Source of the DNA: Bordetella parapertussis | GTDB taxonomy: Bacteria > Pseudomonadota > Gammaproteobacteria > Burkholderiales > Burkholderiaceae_C | Assembly: GCA_945901125.1 (NCBI GenBank) | Contig: CAMDKD010000007.1 | Span: forward strand, 1-64,000 | Direction of reading: 5' to 3' | Length of the DNA: 64,000 nucleotides | Part shown: positions 26,403 through 35,580 of the stretch, in pieces | Layout: the number at the start of each line of letters is the position of its first letter | How positions within the stretch are numbered: position 1 is the first letter of the stretch | The notes under the pieces: model-generated | What the model saw: the letters and a program-made list of their open reading frames with translations, nothing else | The model's database searches: none | Told to the model about the DNA's origin: nothing | Program-made: the position numbers and the translations under genes

Positions 26403-27152
26403 TTAGGCCATGTACATGCCGCCGTTCACATGCAGTTCTTGACCGGTGATGTAGCCGGCTTGCGCACCGGCCAGAAAAGCCACCGCGTGCGCCACATCAT
26501 CGGGCTGCCCGAGGTGTCCCAGGGGAATTTGACCCAATAACGCTTTTTGCTGTTCTTCGGGCAAACCAGCCGTCATGTCGGTATTGATGAAGCCCGGAGC
26601 CACGCAATTGACTGTGATACCACGGCTACCCAATTCCCGCGCCAGTGCCCGGGTCATGCCGGCCACACCGGCCTTGGCGGCAGCGTAATTGGCCTGACCC
26701 GGGTTGCCGGAGGCGCCCACCACGCTGGTGATGTTGATGATGCGTCCGAAGCGCTGCTTCATCATGGGTCGCATGACAGCGCGGCTGAGACGAAACACAG
26801 CTTTCAAATTGGTGTCAATGACTTCGTCCCAGTCACTGTCTTTCATGCGCATGGCCAAGGTATCCCGGGTGATGCCGGCGTTATTAACCAATACATGCAG
26901 GCCGCCGGTTTGTTGCACCAGGTTGTCGACTACGGCTTGAAGTTGATCTGCATCATTGACTTGCAACACCAAGCCATGACAGCCGGGGAATTCGATCAAA
27001 GCCTGACTGATGCGGGCCGCGCCATCGTCGCCGGTAGCAGTGCCGTACACATGAAAACCCTGCCTGGCCAATTGCAATGCGATGGCCGCGCCAATGCCGC
27101 GTGAAGCGCCTGTGACCAAAGCGGTCTGGTGTGAATTATTGTTCTGAGTCAT
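26403..27152 (-). CDS. fabG: 3-oxoacyl-[ACP] reductase
   Basis: FabG reduces 3-oxoacyl-ACP with NADPH. The 249-residue short-chain dehydrogenase shows the nucleotide-binding TGASRGIGAAIALQLA, NNAGITRD, an active-site Ser in NITSVVG, and YAAAKAGVAGMTRALA with the catalytic Tyr and Lys. It sits two bases after fabD in the leftward operon. Confidence 0.97.
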   Translation of the reverse strand: MTQNNNSHQTALVTGASRGIGAAIALQLARQGFHVYGTATGDDGAARISQALIEFPGCHGLVLQVNDADQLQAVVDNLVQQTGGLHVLVNNAGITRDTLAMRMKDSDWDEVIDTNLKAVFRLSRAVMRPMMKQRFGRIINITSVVGASGNPGQANYAAAKAGVAGMTRALARELGSRGITVNCVAPGFINTDMTAGLPEEQQKALLGQIPLGHLGQPDDVAHAVAFLAGAQAGYITGQELHVNGGMYMA

Positions 27153-27154
27153 GT

Positions 27155-28108
27155 TCAGGCAGTTAAAAAAGCACGGGTTTCAGCCAGCGTGGCCGGGTCG
27201 TACAAGGCCTGTGACTGTAATTCAGGACAAATCCGCTTGACCATGCCGGTCAAAACCTTGCCGGGTCCGCATTCAACCACGTGGCTCACACCAAGCTGTT
27301 GCATGCGCTGCATGCTTTCAACCCAGCGCACCGGGCCGAAAGCTTGGCGATACAAGGCATCGCAAATGCGGGCCGGGTCATTTTCTTGAGCCACATCGAT
27401 GTTGTTGATCACCGGTATCTGCGGCGCTTGCAAGCTGATGCTGTTCAAGTGAAGACGCAATTTTTCAGCCGCCGGTTTCATCAAGGCGCAGTGAAAAGGC
27501 GCAGACACCGGCAACGGCAGAGTGCGCTTTGCGCCTGCCGCCTTGAGCAATTCACAGGCTTTGTAGACAGCCGCTTTGCTGCCGGAGATAACCGTTTGGC
27601 CCGGATCGTTGAAATTGGCGGCCTGCACGACTTCGCCGCTACCGGCGGCAAAACCGGCCTGTGCTTGCGCACAAATCTCGACCACCTTGGCGGCTTCAAG
27701 ACCCAGCACTGCAGCCATGGCACCAGCGCCGACAACCACCGCTTCCTGCATGGCTTGCGCGCGCAAGCGCACCAGCGGCACGGCCTGGGTCAAACTGAGC
27801 ACACCACTGGCGACTAAAGCTGAATACTCACCCAGCGAATGACCGGCCACATAGGCAGGCGGTTTGCCGCCCTCTGCCAGCCACACACGGTAAGCCGCTA
27901 TCGCCGCCACCAGCATCACCGGTTGGGTGTTGGTGGTGAGCGCCAGTTCTTCCTTGGGGCCTTGATGGATTAATTCAGCCAAGTCCTGGCCCAGCGCTTC
28001 GCTGGCTTCCTGCAATGCAGTCTGAACTGCCGGGTGGCCGCTCCAGGCGTCCAGCATGCCGACTGACTGTGAGCCTTGACCGGGAAATACAAATGCAAAT
28101 GTCGTCAT
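27155..28108 (-). CDS. fabD: Malonyl-CoA:ACP transacylase
   Basis: FabD loads malonyl groups from CoA to ACP, linking AccABCD output to chain elongation. The 317 residues contain FVFPGQGSQSVGML at the start, the nucleophile Ser in VAGHSLGEYSALV near residue 95, and the oxyanion/histidine block LPVSAPFHCALMKPAA. It follows fabH by three bases. Confidence 0.97.
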   Translation of the reverse strand: MTTFAFVFPGQGSQSVGMLDAWSGHPAVQTALQEASEALGQDLAELIHQGPKEELALTTNTQPVMLVAAIAAYRVWLAEGGKPPAYVAGHSLGEYSALVASGVLSLTQAVPLVRLRAQAMQEAVVVGAGAMAAVLGLEAAKVVEICAQAQAGFAAGSGEVVQAANFNDPGQTVISGSKAAVYKACELLKAAGAKRTLPLPVSAPFHCALMKPAAEKLRLHLNSISLQAPQIPVINNIDVAQENDPARICDALYRQAFGPVRWVESMQRMQQLGVSHVVECGPGKVLTGMVKRICPELQSQALYDPATLAETRAFLTA

Positions 28109-28111
28109 AAA

Positions 28112-29113
28112 TCAATAACGGAAAAGTACCGAACCCCAGGCGAAACCGCCGCCCACGCCTTCCAGCATGACGAGTTGTCCGGGTTGTAATTGCCCGGCCC
28201 GCACGCCTGCGTCCAGCGCCAGAGGAATAGAGGCCGCCGAGGTGTTGCCGTGATCGGCCACCGTGAGCAACACCTTGTCCATGGAAAGTTTCATTTTTCT
28301 GGCTGTGCTTTGGATGATGCGGATATTCGCCTGGTGCGGCACCAGCCAGTCCAGGTCACTGTCTTGCAGACCGGCCTTGGCCAACACCGTGCGCGCTGTT
28401 TCCTCCAGCACGCCGACCGCCAATTTGAATACGCCCTGGCCGTCCATTTTCAGCACAGGGTCGCCCAGAATCTGCCCGCCCTGCACGTGGCCGGGTACGC
28501 ATAAGAGTCCGACATGTTTACCGTCTGCGTGTATGTCGGTGGCCAGAATGCCGGGCGTATCAGAAGCCTCCAGCACCACGGCACCAGCACCGTCGCCAAA
28601 CAGCACGCAGGTGGTGCGGTCGTTGAAATCGAGCAAACGGGAGAACACCTCAGCTCCCACGACCAGGGCCCGCTTGGCATTACCGGCGCGGATCATGGCG
28701 TCAGCCACGCTCAAGGCGTATATAAAGCCGGCACAGACCGCTTGCACGTCAAACGCCGGTGCACCGGCGATGCCGCCGGCTTCAGGGCTGAGTTGCGCCA
28801 GTTTGTGTTGCAGTATGCAGGCGGTAGAAGGAAAGACCATGTCCGGCGTGGAAGTCGCCACTATCACCAGATCAATATCCTGCGGGCCGAGTTGGGCCGC
28901 CGACAGCGCCAGTTTGCAAGCTTCAAAGGCCAGATCGCTGCTATTGACACCGGCAGCCACGAAATGGCGGGCACGGATACCGGTGCGCTCGACGATCCAG
29001 TCGTCCGAGGACTCCACGCCTTTGGCGGCAAGCTCGGCCACCAGGTCGGCGTTGCTGAGTCGACGCGGCGGCAGGTAACTACCGGTGCCGGTTATTCGGG
29101 AAAACAGGCTCAT
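28112..29113 (-). CDS. fabH: 3-oxoacyl-[ACP] synthase III
   Basis: FabH starts fatty-acid chains by condensing acetyl-CoA with malonyl-ACP. The 333 residues show ITGTGSYLPPRRLSNADLV, the catalytic Cys in VQAVCAGFIYALS, the His/Asn blocks VPHQANIRI and DHGNTSAASIPLAL, and a terminal GGGFAWGSVLFRY. The start overlaps the plsX stop by four bases. Confidence 0.97.
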   Translation of the reverse strand: MSLFSRITGTGSYLPPRRLSNADLVAELAAKGVESSDDWIVERTGIRARHFVAAGVNSSDLAFEACKLALSAAQLGPQDIDLVIVATSTPDMVFPSTACILQHKLAQLSPEAGGIAGAPAFDVQAVCAGFIYALSVADAMIRAGNAKRALVVGAEVFSRLLDFNDRTTCVLFGDGAGAVVLEASDTPGILATDIHADGKHVGLLCVPGHVQGGQILGDPVLKMDGQGVFKLAVGVLEETARTVLAKAGLQDSDLDWLVPHQANIRIIQSTARKMKLSMDKVLLTVADHGNTSAASIPLALDAGVRAGQLQPGQLVMLEGVGGGFAWGSVLFRY

Positions 29114-30156
29114 TCAGATTCAGACAGGGTTGGAAGCGATGGCCCGGAAGCCGTCAATAACGGGGCTGCGTGGGCCAATTGAGACCTCAGGCGCGCCAGC
29201 AAATCATGGTCAGCCGCATCATACGCGCGCTGCAAGGCCGTCACGAAGGCCAATACATCAGCAGAACCATGACTTTTGAACACCAGTCCGCGCAATCCCA
29301 ACAAAGCCGCGCCGTTATGGCGTCTGTGGTCAACTAATTTTTTAAAGCCGGATAAGGCAGGATAAGCAATAATGCCGGCAATTGAGGTGAATATATTGCG
29401 CGAAAAGCTCTTTTTAAGAAAATAACTGACCATCGCGGCCAGGCCTTCGCTGGCCTTGAGCGCCACATTCCCGACAAAGCCATCGCACACCACAATATCG
29501 GTCGTGCCTTTGAAAATATCATTGCCTTCAACATTGCCGTAGAAATTCAAATCCCCGGAGTTAGCAGCAGTTCGCAGCAGTTCACCGGTTTTTTTGATGT
29601 TTTCATTGCCTTTTATCGCTTCTTCGCCAATGTTCAGCAAGCCAACCGAAGGTTTGTCTATGCCACTCAGCACCGACACCAGCGCCGAACCCATCAAAGC
29701 AAACTGCAACAAATGCTCAGGCGAGGAATCGACATTGGCGCCCAGATCGAGCATGGTCGTGGCCCCGCCTTTGGCATTGGGCATTTGCCCGGCGATGGCC
29801 GGTCTGTCTATACCCTCAAGCGTTTTCAGTACATAACGTGCGATAGCCATTAATGCGCCCGTGTTACCGGCAGATACGGCTGCCTGGGCATGGCCGTCGC
29901 GCACTTGTTCTATAGCCACCCGCATGGAAGAGTCTTTTTTACGCCTGAGCGCCACTTCAATGGCGTCTTCCATGGTCACCACTTCAGAGGCGGCGACCAA
30001 GCGTGCACGGGGATGGGAAAAAGAGGCCAGGGCTTCAGGCAAGCCGACCAGCAACAAAATAGCATGGGGGTGTTTGTCCAGAAACTGGCGGCAAGCCGGC
30101 AAAATCACGCTCGGCCCGTGGTCACCCCCCATACAGTCGACAGAGAGGGTTACCAC
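29110..30156 (-). CDS. plsX: Phosphate acyltransferase PlsX
   Basis: PlsX makes acyl-phosphate from acyl-ACP for glycerolipid synthesis. The start VTLSVDCMGGDHGPSVILPA and later AAVSAGNTGALMAIA, LDLGANVDSSPEHL and GFVGNVALKASEG are typical. Translation begins at a GTG. Its 348 residues end with a short Ser-rich tail. It sits between rpmF and fabH in the conserved yceD-rpmF-plsX-fab order. Confidence 0.96.
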   Translation of the reverse strand: MVTLSVDCMGGDHGPSVILPACRQFLDKHPHAILLLVGLPEALASFSHPRARLVAASEVVTMEDAIEVALRRKKDSSMRVAIEQVRDGHAQAAVSAGNTGALMAIARYVLKTLEGIDRPAIAGQMPNAKGGATTMLDLGANVDSSPEHLLQFALMGSALVSVLSGIDKPSVGLLNIGEEAIKGNENIKKTGELLRTAANSGDLNFYGNVEGNDIFKGTTDIVVCDGFVGNVALKASEGLAAMVSYFLKKSFSRNIFTSIAGIIAYPALSGFKKLVDHRRHNGAALLGLRGLVFKSHGSADVLAFVTALQRAYDAADHDLLARLRSQLAHAAPLLTASGPSLPTLSESE

Positions 30157-30251
30157 AACAGTTGTGCCCGGGACGGTTTCAAGAAGAGCAAGCCATCAAG
30201 CAAAAGGCCCGCGCCAGACTTGCTGCGACGGGCCCCGGTGCCGGATGAGAA

Positions 30252-30434
30252 TCAGGCTTCAGACTTGGTTTTCAGCACCTTGCGGCCACGGTAAAAACCG
30301 GTCGGGCTGATATGGTGACGCAAATGCACTTCACCTGTGGTCGGCTCGACGGCCAGGCCGGGCACGTTCAGCGCATTGTGTGAACGGTGCATGCCCCGTT
30401 TAGAGGGGGATTTTTTATTTTGCTGGACAGCCAT
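30252..30434 (-). CDS. rpmF: 50S ribosomal protein L32
   Basis: The 60-residue basic protein starts MAVQQNKKSPSKRGMHRSHN and has the GLAVEPTTGEVHLRHH segment followed by GFYRGRKVL. Zinc-binding cysteines are absent, so it is the C-minus form of L32. It is linked to yceD and plsX, as in most Proteobacteria. Confidence 0.97.
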   Translation of the reverse strand: MAVQQNKKSPSKRGMHRSHNALNVPGLAVEPTTGEVHLRHHISPTGFYRGRKVLKTKSEA

Positions 30435-30535
30435 GACAGGCTCCTGAATATCGGTGGTTCAAACGGATAGCCATGCCGGGCGCACAAGTACACCCGGGGG
30501 CAGGGAATCAAAGATTATAACGGTAAGTCGGGTTT

Positions 30536-31066
30536 TCAAGGTTTGGGCGTTTTCAGCCCAGCCAATGCGGCAAACGGATGCGGCAAATCATCGATAAGCG
30601 CCGTACTGGCCGGCGGCTGGCAATCGGCATGGCTGATGATCAGCGGCATGGCCAGCAGCAATTCGTCTTCCAGCAGTTCAAAAGCATTGAATTCGCCGGA
30701 CATCGCCAGCAAATCCTCTTCGCAGTCATCGTCTTCGGCCAAGGCGGTGGCCTCATCGGCAACAAAACGGAACCGGCGATCGACTTGCACCGCTACCGGC
30801 ATAGTTTCCAGGCAACGTTGACACGTTTGCGGCAGCGACAGTGCGGCCTGCAAATGCATCCAGTGCTGCAAACGCGCGCCCTCGCCCCGGATTTGACCGT
30901 CAAGCGACCAATCGCATGCCGGGACGGTCGACACCGCTGCCGTGTCCGAACACACCTCAAGCACCCGGGGCAAGTCTGTCAAAGGTGTTTGTAGACGTAT
31001 GCCGCCAGCCAGCTCGGTAAACCGCTGCGTATCCAGCGACCGGGCATTCCATTCGTTTGATGTCAT
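30536..31066 (-). CDS. yceD: YceD family (DUF177) protein
   Basis: YceD is a conserved partner of rpmF, involved in 23S rRNA accumulation in plants and E. coli. The 176-residue protein has QTCQRCLETMPVAVQVDRRF, the DUF177 CxxC core, followed by an acidic segment (EDDCEEDLLAMSGEFNAFELLEDEL) shown here only in outline, and a C-terminal LPHPFAALAGLK. It begins the leftward fatty-acid operon and is divergent from maf across 27 bases. Confidence 0.93.
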   Translation of the reverse strand: MTSNEWNARSLDTQRFTELAGGIRLQTPLTDLPRVLEVCSDTAAVSTVPACDWSLDGQIRGEGARLQHWMHLQAALSLPQTCQRCLETMPVAVQVDRRFRFVADEATALAEDDDCEEDLLAMSGEFNAFELLEDELLLAMPLIISHADCQPPASTALIDDLPHPFAALAGLKTPKP

Positions 31067-31093
31067 GGCGTGCAGTGTAAGAGAATGGGGCGC

Positions 31094-31693
31094 ATGTCCT
31101 CTGAACCATTTAAGCGCCTGCTGATACTAGGCTCCACCTCCGTGTACCGGCGCGAACTGCTGCAACGCCTGCGCTTGCCTTTTGAAGTCGTCAGCCCGCA
31201 GGTGGACGAAACCCCTTTAGACGGCGAAGCCCCGCAAGCGCTGGCCGAGCGCCTGGCGCTGGCCAAAGCGAATGCGGTGGCGCTTTTGCATCCCCGGGCC
31301 ATTGTCATCGGCTCGGATCAGGTGGCAGATCTCGACGGCGAACCTCTGGGCAAACCCGGCAACCACGCCAACGCCGTGCGCCAGTTGCAACGCATGCGCG
31401 GTCGCACCGTGGTGTTTCAAACAGCAGTGGCAGTGGTCTGCCATGAATCAGGTTTTGCCGGACAAGCCTTGGCGCAGGTCAAGGTCGGCTTTCGCCAGCT
31501 CAGCGACCGGGCGATTGAAGATTATTTGCAGGCGGAAAAACCGTATGACTGCGCGGGCAGCGCCAAAAGCGAAGGACTGGGCATTGCCTTGCTGGAAGTC
31601 ATTGACAACCAGGACCCGACGGCGCTGGTCGGCCTTCCGCTGATCCACACTTGCCGATTGTTGCGCGCGGCAGGCATGGCTTTGCTGGACTGA
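31094..31693 (+). CDS. maf: Maf-like nucleotide pyrophosphatase (YceF type)
   Basis: Maf proteins hydrolyse non-canonical nucleotides; the YceF type acts on 7-methyl-GTP. The start MSSEPFKRLLILGSTSVYRREL, then QVDETP, GSDQVADLDGE and KPYDCAGSAKSEGLGIAL, fit. About 199 residues. The ATG at 31094 is preferred to one at 31070 because it matches the family start, although both lie in the short divergent gap with yceD. It is followed after seven bases by a methyltransferase gene. Confidence 0.94.
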   Translation: MSSEPFKRLLILGSTSVYRRELLQRLRLPFEVVSPQVDETPLDGEAPQALAERLALAKANAVALLHPRAIVIGSDQVADLDGEPLGKPGNHANAVRQLQRMRGRTVVFQTAVAVVCHESGFAGQALAQVKVGFRQLSDRAIEDYLQAEKPYDCAGSAKSEGLGIALLEVIDNQDPTALVGLPLIHTCRLLRAAGMALLD

Positions 31694-31700
31694 ACAGAAC

Positions 31701-32474
31701 ATGACTTCGTCAACCAACGCTAAAGGGCGGCTGTTTCTGGTGCCGGCACCGCTGGATTTCATGTGCCAGACGCAAGCGCCGCTGAACCAGGTCATGCCCG
31801 AGGGCACGTTGCGCATCGCCTCGCAACTCGACCATTGGGTTTGTGAGAACGCCAAGTCAGCCCGCGCTTTGCTCAAACGCATAGGCGATGTTCTTCCGCT
31901 GAAATCGGTATTGCAGGATCAACACATTGTTGAATTGCCGCGCCTGGTTCACAAGAAAGGTGACCACGCGGCCGGCATAAACACCGGTGCGCTGCTGACG
32001 CCTGCTTTGCAAGGACACAACATGGGCTTGGTCAGCGAAGCCGGCATGCCAGCGGTGGCTGATCCGGGCTCGTCGCTGGTGCGCGCAGCGCATGATGCAG
32101 GTATAGAAGTGATACCTTTGGTCGGCCCTTGTTCACTGCTGTTGGCGCTGGCGGCCAGCGGACTGAATGGTCAGCAATTCGCCTTTAACGGTTATTTGCC
32201 GCAAGATGCAGTGCTTCGAACACAACGGATTCAAGCGCTGGAAAAACGCGCATTGAGTTCGGGCGAAACCCAAATCTTCATAGAAACGCCTTACCGCAAT
32301 GAAGCATTGCTTGCAGCTTTGCTGCATGGTTTGCAGACCAGCACACGGCTTTGCCTGTGCAGCAATTTAAGTCTGGCCGACATGCAAGTGCAAAGCCTGC
32401 GGGTGGCTGACTGGAAGAAAAAAGGGCAGGTACCGGACAAGCACAGTCCGGTGGTGTTTGCGTTCGGGCCTTGA
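31701..32474 (+). CDS. SAM-dependent methyltransferase, RsmI-like (tetrapyrrole methylase fold)
   Basis: The 257-residue protein resembles RsmI/YraL rRNA methyltransferases but is a divergent relative. It has GRLFLVPAPLDF at the start, MGLVSEAGMPAVADPGSSLV (the SAM loop), VIPLVGPCSLLLALAASGL and QFAFNGYLPQD, then QIFIETPYRNEALL. The RsmI N-terminal TPIGNLxD is replaced by VPAPLDF, so the target may differ. It is co-oriented with maf. Genuine RsmI is not in the window. Confidence 0.87.
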   Translation: MTSSTNAKGRLFLVPAPLDFMCQTQAPLNQVMPEGTLRIASQLDHWVCENAKSARALLKRIGDVLPLKSVLQDQHIVELPRLVHKKGDHAAGINTGALLTPALQGHNMGLVSEAGMPAVADPGSSLVRAAHDAGIEVIPLVGPCSLLLALAASGLNGQQFAFNGYLPQDAVLRTQRIQALEKRALSSGETQIFIETPYRNEALLAALLHGLQTSTRLCLCSNLSLADMQVQSLRVADWKKKGQVPDKHSPVVFAFGP

Positions 32475-32516
32475 GTCAAGGCCTGCTGTTTGACAGGGTC
32501 AAGTGCCGCGAAAAAA

Positions 32517-33578
32517 TCAACGCAAATGCGGCACCAGATTAAGAGAAGCTTTCACCATGGCTTCGCCCATGGCGGCACCAAAACGCTTGGCCAGTCGCTC
32601 GGCCACATTGTCCTGGCGGCTGTAATCCACAATGTCCTCAGCTTTGACCACATCGCGCGCCACAGTATCTAAAGTGCCGTAACCGTCAGCCAGTCCTAAC
32701 TCAATGGCTTGCTGACCGCTCCAGAACAAGCCGCTGAAAGTCTCGGGCGCTTCTTTCAGTCGGTCACCGCGGCCTTCACGCACCACGGCGATAAATTGCT
32801 GGTGAATCTGGTTCAGCAATTGCTGAGCGTGGGTTTTTTGCGGTTTGGTCGGGGTGCTGAACGGATCCAGAAAGCCTTTGTTTTCACCGGCGGTCATCAG
32901 CCGGCGTTCGACACCAAGCTTATCCATCAAACCTGTAAAACCAAAGCCGTCCATCAACACGCCTATGCTGCCGACGATGCTGGCTTTATCGACAAATATT
33001 TTGTCAGCGCCTGCTGCGATGTAATAAGCCGCCGAGGCACAGGTTTCTTCAACCACCGCATAAACAGGTTTTTGATGCAAGGCTTTCAGACGTTTGATTT
33101 CATCGTTGATCATGCCGGCCTGCACCGGGCTGCCGCCAGGTGAATTGATCAGCAGCACCACCGCTTGTGCGCCTTCGTCTTCGAAAGCCTGGCGCATGGA
33201 ATCAATGATCCATTCAGCATTGGCGTTGGCATCCGCGTCTATCTCGCCCTTGATGACTATCAGCGCGGTATGCGGTGTGGTGGTGGAATTGTTGGCGGCA
33301 TTTTTGCCGTGGTGAAACGAATACCACAAAGCGCCCACAAACAGCAGCGTCCAGAACATGCGAAACCCTATGCGCCAGCGCCGGGCTGCGCGTTGCTCGG
33401 TCAACTGGGCCATCACCAAACGCTCCAGGGTTTCGCGCTCCCAGGCCAATGATTTATCCGCACCTGGCGCAGCCGCAGCGGCTGCGTGGTGAGAAGCTGT
33501 CGTCGCAGCAACGGGCTCAGCAGTGGCACCTTGGCCCGGGGTATTGTCAGGGGCAGGCTTGTTGATATCGTCTTGCAT
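32517..33578 (-). CDS. S49 family signal-peptide peptidase (SppA-like)
   Basis: It is a membrane-anchored serine protease that probably degrades signal peptides. The 353-residue protein has an Ala/Pro-rich cytoplasmic start, a membrane segment (FRMFWTLLFVGALWYSF, about residues 73-90), LLINSPGGSPVQAGM, the nucleophile Ser in EETCASAAYYIAAGADKIF, and VGSIGVLMDGFGF. The ATG at 33578 has GGA upstream. It ends the leftward rluC-gph-Rieske-sppA run, overlapping its neighbours closely. Confidence 0.92.
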   Translation of the reverse strand: MQDDINKPAPDNTPGQGATAEPVAATTASHHAAAAAAPGADKSLAWERETLERLVMAQLTEQRAARRWRIGFRMFWTLLFVGALWYSFHHGKNAANNSTTTPHTALIVIKGEIDADANANAEWIIDSMRQAFEDEGAQAVVLLINSPGGSPVQAGMINDEIKRLKALHQKPVYAVVEETCASAAYYIAAGADKIFVDKASIVGSIGVLMDGFGFTGLMDKLGVERRLMTAGENKGFLDPFSTPTKPQKTHAQQLLNQIHQQFIAVVREGRGDRLKEAPETFSGLFWSGQQAIELGLADGYGTLDTVARDVVKAEDIVDYSRQDNVAERLAKRFGAAMGEAMVKASLNLVPHLR

Positions 33579-33580
33579 TT

Positions 33581-33949
33581 TCAAAATTCCAAAGGCTTCA
33601 AGTTATAAGCAGTATGCCAGTGCACCACCCCGTTGCTTTCGCTGAGGGTAATTTTCACCAGACCACCGCGACACGGGCCGCCGACACATTCGCCGGTATC
33701 AGGTGCATAAGTCGCACCGTGGGTGGCGCACAGCAACCAGCGTCCTTCTGTGTCAAAGAAACGGTCGGGCTGGAAATCCATTTCCATGGCCACATGGGTG
33801 CAGCGGTTCAAATACGCCTGCACCTGGCCTTCAAACCGCACCGCGAATGCGCGGCAAGTTTGCCCGGCATACACCACATCAAACGGCACAGCCAGGCCGC
33901 TGTCAGCCAGGTCGGCGCTGTTGCACAAGGCGACGGTGGCTTCAGCCAT
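33581..33949 (-). CDS. Rieske [2Fe-2S] domain protein
   Basis: The 122-residue ferredoxin-like protein has NRCTHVAMEMDF and LLCATHGATYAPDTGECVGGPCRGG, the two cluster-binding CxH boxes. It lacks a signal peptide, so it is probably cytoplasmic. The partner enzyme is unknown. It overlaps gph by eight bases and is followed within two bases by the S49 peptidase; that grouping is common in Burkholderiales. Confidence 0.92.
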   Translation of the reverse strand: MAEATVALCNSADLADSGLAVPFDVVYAGQTCRAFAVRFEGQVQAYLNRCTHVAMEMDFQPDRFFDTEGRWLLCATHGATYAPDTGECVGGPCRGGLVKITLSESNGVVHWHTAYNLKPLEF

Positions 33950-34613
33950 GTCCGATCAACCAGTCGTGCAATTCGCTGACGTTGTGCGCCACCATCAATG
34001 GCTTCCAGCGGCCAAAGTCCGAGGTGCCGTGGGCACCGTAACTGACCGCCACGCTGGCGCAACCGGCGTTGTGCGCCATTTCCAAATCGTGGGTGGTGTC
34101 GCCGATCATCAAGGTGCGTTCAGGCGGGACACCGAATTCGGCCATCAACTCATGCAACATGCGCGGATTCGGTTTGCCAGCCGTTTCATCTGCCGTGCGC
34201 GAGCCGTCAAACATGCCGCGTATTTCAACCTGGTGCAGCGCATCGTCCAGACCTTTGCGGCTTTTGCCGGTGGCCACGGTCAAGGTGTGCTGGCGCTCAC
34301 GCAAAGCCTGCAACATGGGCAAAATGCCTTCAAACAAAGACAGGTCTTCATGGTGTTTGGCGTAATGGTGCCGGTAGCGGTCACCTAACTGCGGGTATTT
34401 GTCCTTGGGCACATCCGGCGCGGCGTGCGCCAGCGCCGGCATCAAGGCCATGCCGATCACATACGCAGCTTGCTCATCCGTGGGCTTTTGGCCGCCGACA
34501 TCAACCACCGCCGCCTGTATGCAACGAACAATGATTCGGGTCGAGTCGTACAGCGTGCCGTCCCAATCAAAAGCAATCAGATCAAACCGGCGCAAGCGGA
34601 GGGGGTTGGACAT
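33942..34613 (-). CDS. gph: HAD-family phosphatase, phosphoglycolate phosphatase-like
   Basis: The 223-residue protein carries HAD motif I (FDLIAFDWDGTLYDSTR), motif II/III (TVATGKSRKGL, KPNPRMLHEL) and motif IV (LMIGDTTHDLEMAHNAG). Such enzymes dephosphorylate 2-phosphoglycolate or related small phosphates. It overlaps rluC by 32 bases and the Rieske gene by eight, suggesting one transcript. Confidence 0.88.
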   Translation of the reverse strand: MSNPLRLRRFDLIAFDWDGTLYDSTRIIVRCIQAAVVDVGGQKPTDEQAAYVIGMALMPALAHAAPDVPKDKYPQLGDRYRHHYAKHHEDLSLFEGILPMLQALRERQHTLTVATGKSRKGLDDALHQVEIRGMFDGSRTADETAGKPNPRMLHELMAEFGVPPERTLMIGDTTHDLEMAHNAGCASVAVSYGAHGTSDFGRWKPLMVAHNVSELHDWLIGHG

Positions 34614-35580
34614 GGTCTATGAAATTTTGTAATTCTTCAGGTAACGCGGCTTCGACGGTTTCGCTTCGGCCGGTTTGCGGATGCACGAACTGTAACCGCC
34701 AGGCATGTAAAAACATGCGCTTCATACCCTGCGCTGCCAGCCGTTTGTTCAATTCGAAGTCGCCGTATTTGTCGTCACCGACGATGGGATAGCCTTGGCT
34801 GGCCAGGTGCACCCGGATCTGATGGGTACGCCCGGTTTTGATGGTGACTTCCAGCAGGCTGTAATCACCGACCAGCCTTGACACGCGCACCAGCGTGATG
34901 GCGCGCTGGGCGTTGGCGTCGTCTTTGGCGGCTATGCGCACCCGGCGCTCGCCTTCGCCCACACCATTGGGAATCAGATAGCGTTGCAGTGGCAGGTCAA
35001 TGACTTTTTTATTCGACGGCCACTGGCCTTTGACCAGCGCCAAATAGGTTTTGCCGGTTTCACGGTCGCGGAACTGGTCTTGCAAACGGGTGAGAGCGCT
35101 GCGTTTTTTGGCCACCAGCAGCACGCCCGAGGTGTCGCGGTCCAGTCTGTGCACCAACTCCAGCATGCGCGCGCCGGGTCTGGCCTGGCGCAATTGCTCG
35201 ATCACACCAAAGCTCACGCCGCTGCCGCCATGTACCGCGACACCAGCAGGCTTGTCAATCGCCATCATTTGCTCGTCTTCCATCAAAACGGGGAATTCAC
35301 GCCCGGGCGCCACCGGCGCATTGACGTCCACCGTGGCGACCCGCACCGGCGGCAAACGCACCATGTCACCGGTTTGCACCCGGGTATCGGCGTTGACCCG
35401 GCCCTTGTTGATGCGGACTTCGCCGGTGCGGATGATGCGGTAAACATGGGTTTTGGGTACGCCTTTGAGGTGGCGCAACAGGAAATTGTCCAGCCGCTGA
35501 CCGGCCGATTCTTCGTCGACCAGCAAGGTCTTGACCGCTGCCGCCGCTGGCGCCTCAGGTGTGTCTATAATGTGCTTCAC
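34582..35580 (-). CDS. rluC: 23S rRNA pseudouridine synthase, RluC type
   Basis: RluC makes pseudouridines 955, 2504 and 2580 in E. coli 23S rRNA. An S4 RNA-binding domain (QRLDNFLLRHLKGVPKTHVY, GEVRINKGRVNAD) precedes the catalytic HRLDRDTSGVLLVAKK, and RTHQIRVHLASQGYPIVGDDKYG follows. Translation begins at GTG. The 332-residue gene is divergent from rne, the classic pairing in Proteobacteria. Confidence 0.95.
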   Translation of the reverse strand: MKHIIDTPEAPAAAAVKTLLVDEESAGQRLDNFLLRHLKGVPKTHVYRIIRTGEVRINKGRVNADTRVQTGDMVRLPPVRVATVDVNAPVAPGREFPVLMEDEQMMAIDKPAGVAVHGGSGVSFGVIEQLRQARPGARMLELVHRLDRDTSGVLLVAKKRSALTRLQDQFRDRETGKTYLALVKGQWPSNKKVIDLPLQRYLIPNGVGEGERRVRIAAKDDANAQRAITLVRVSRLVGDYSLLEVTIKTGRTHQIRVHLASQGYPIVGDDKYGDFELNKRLAAQGMKRMFLHAWRLQFVHPQTGRSETVEAALPEELQNFIDHVQPPPLAPV

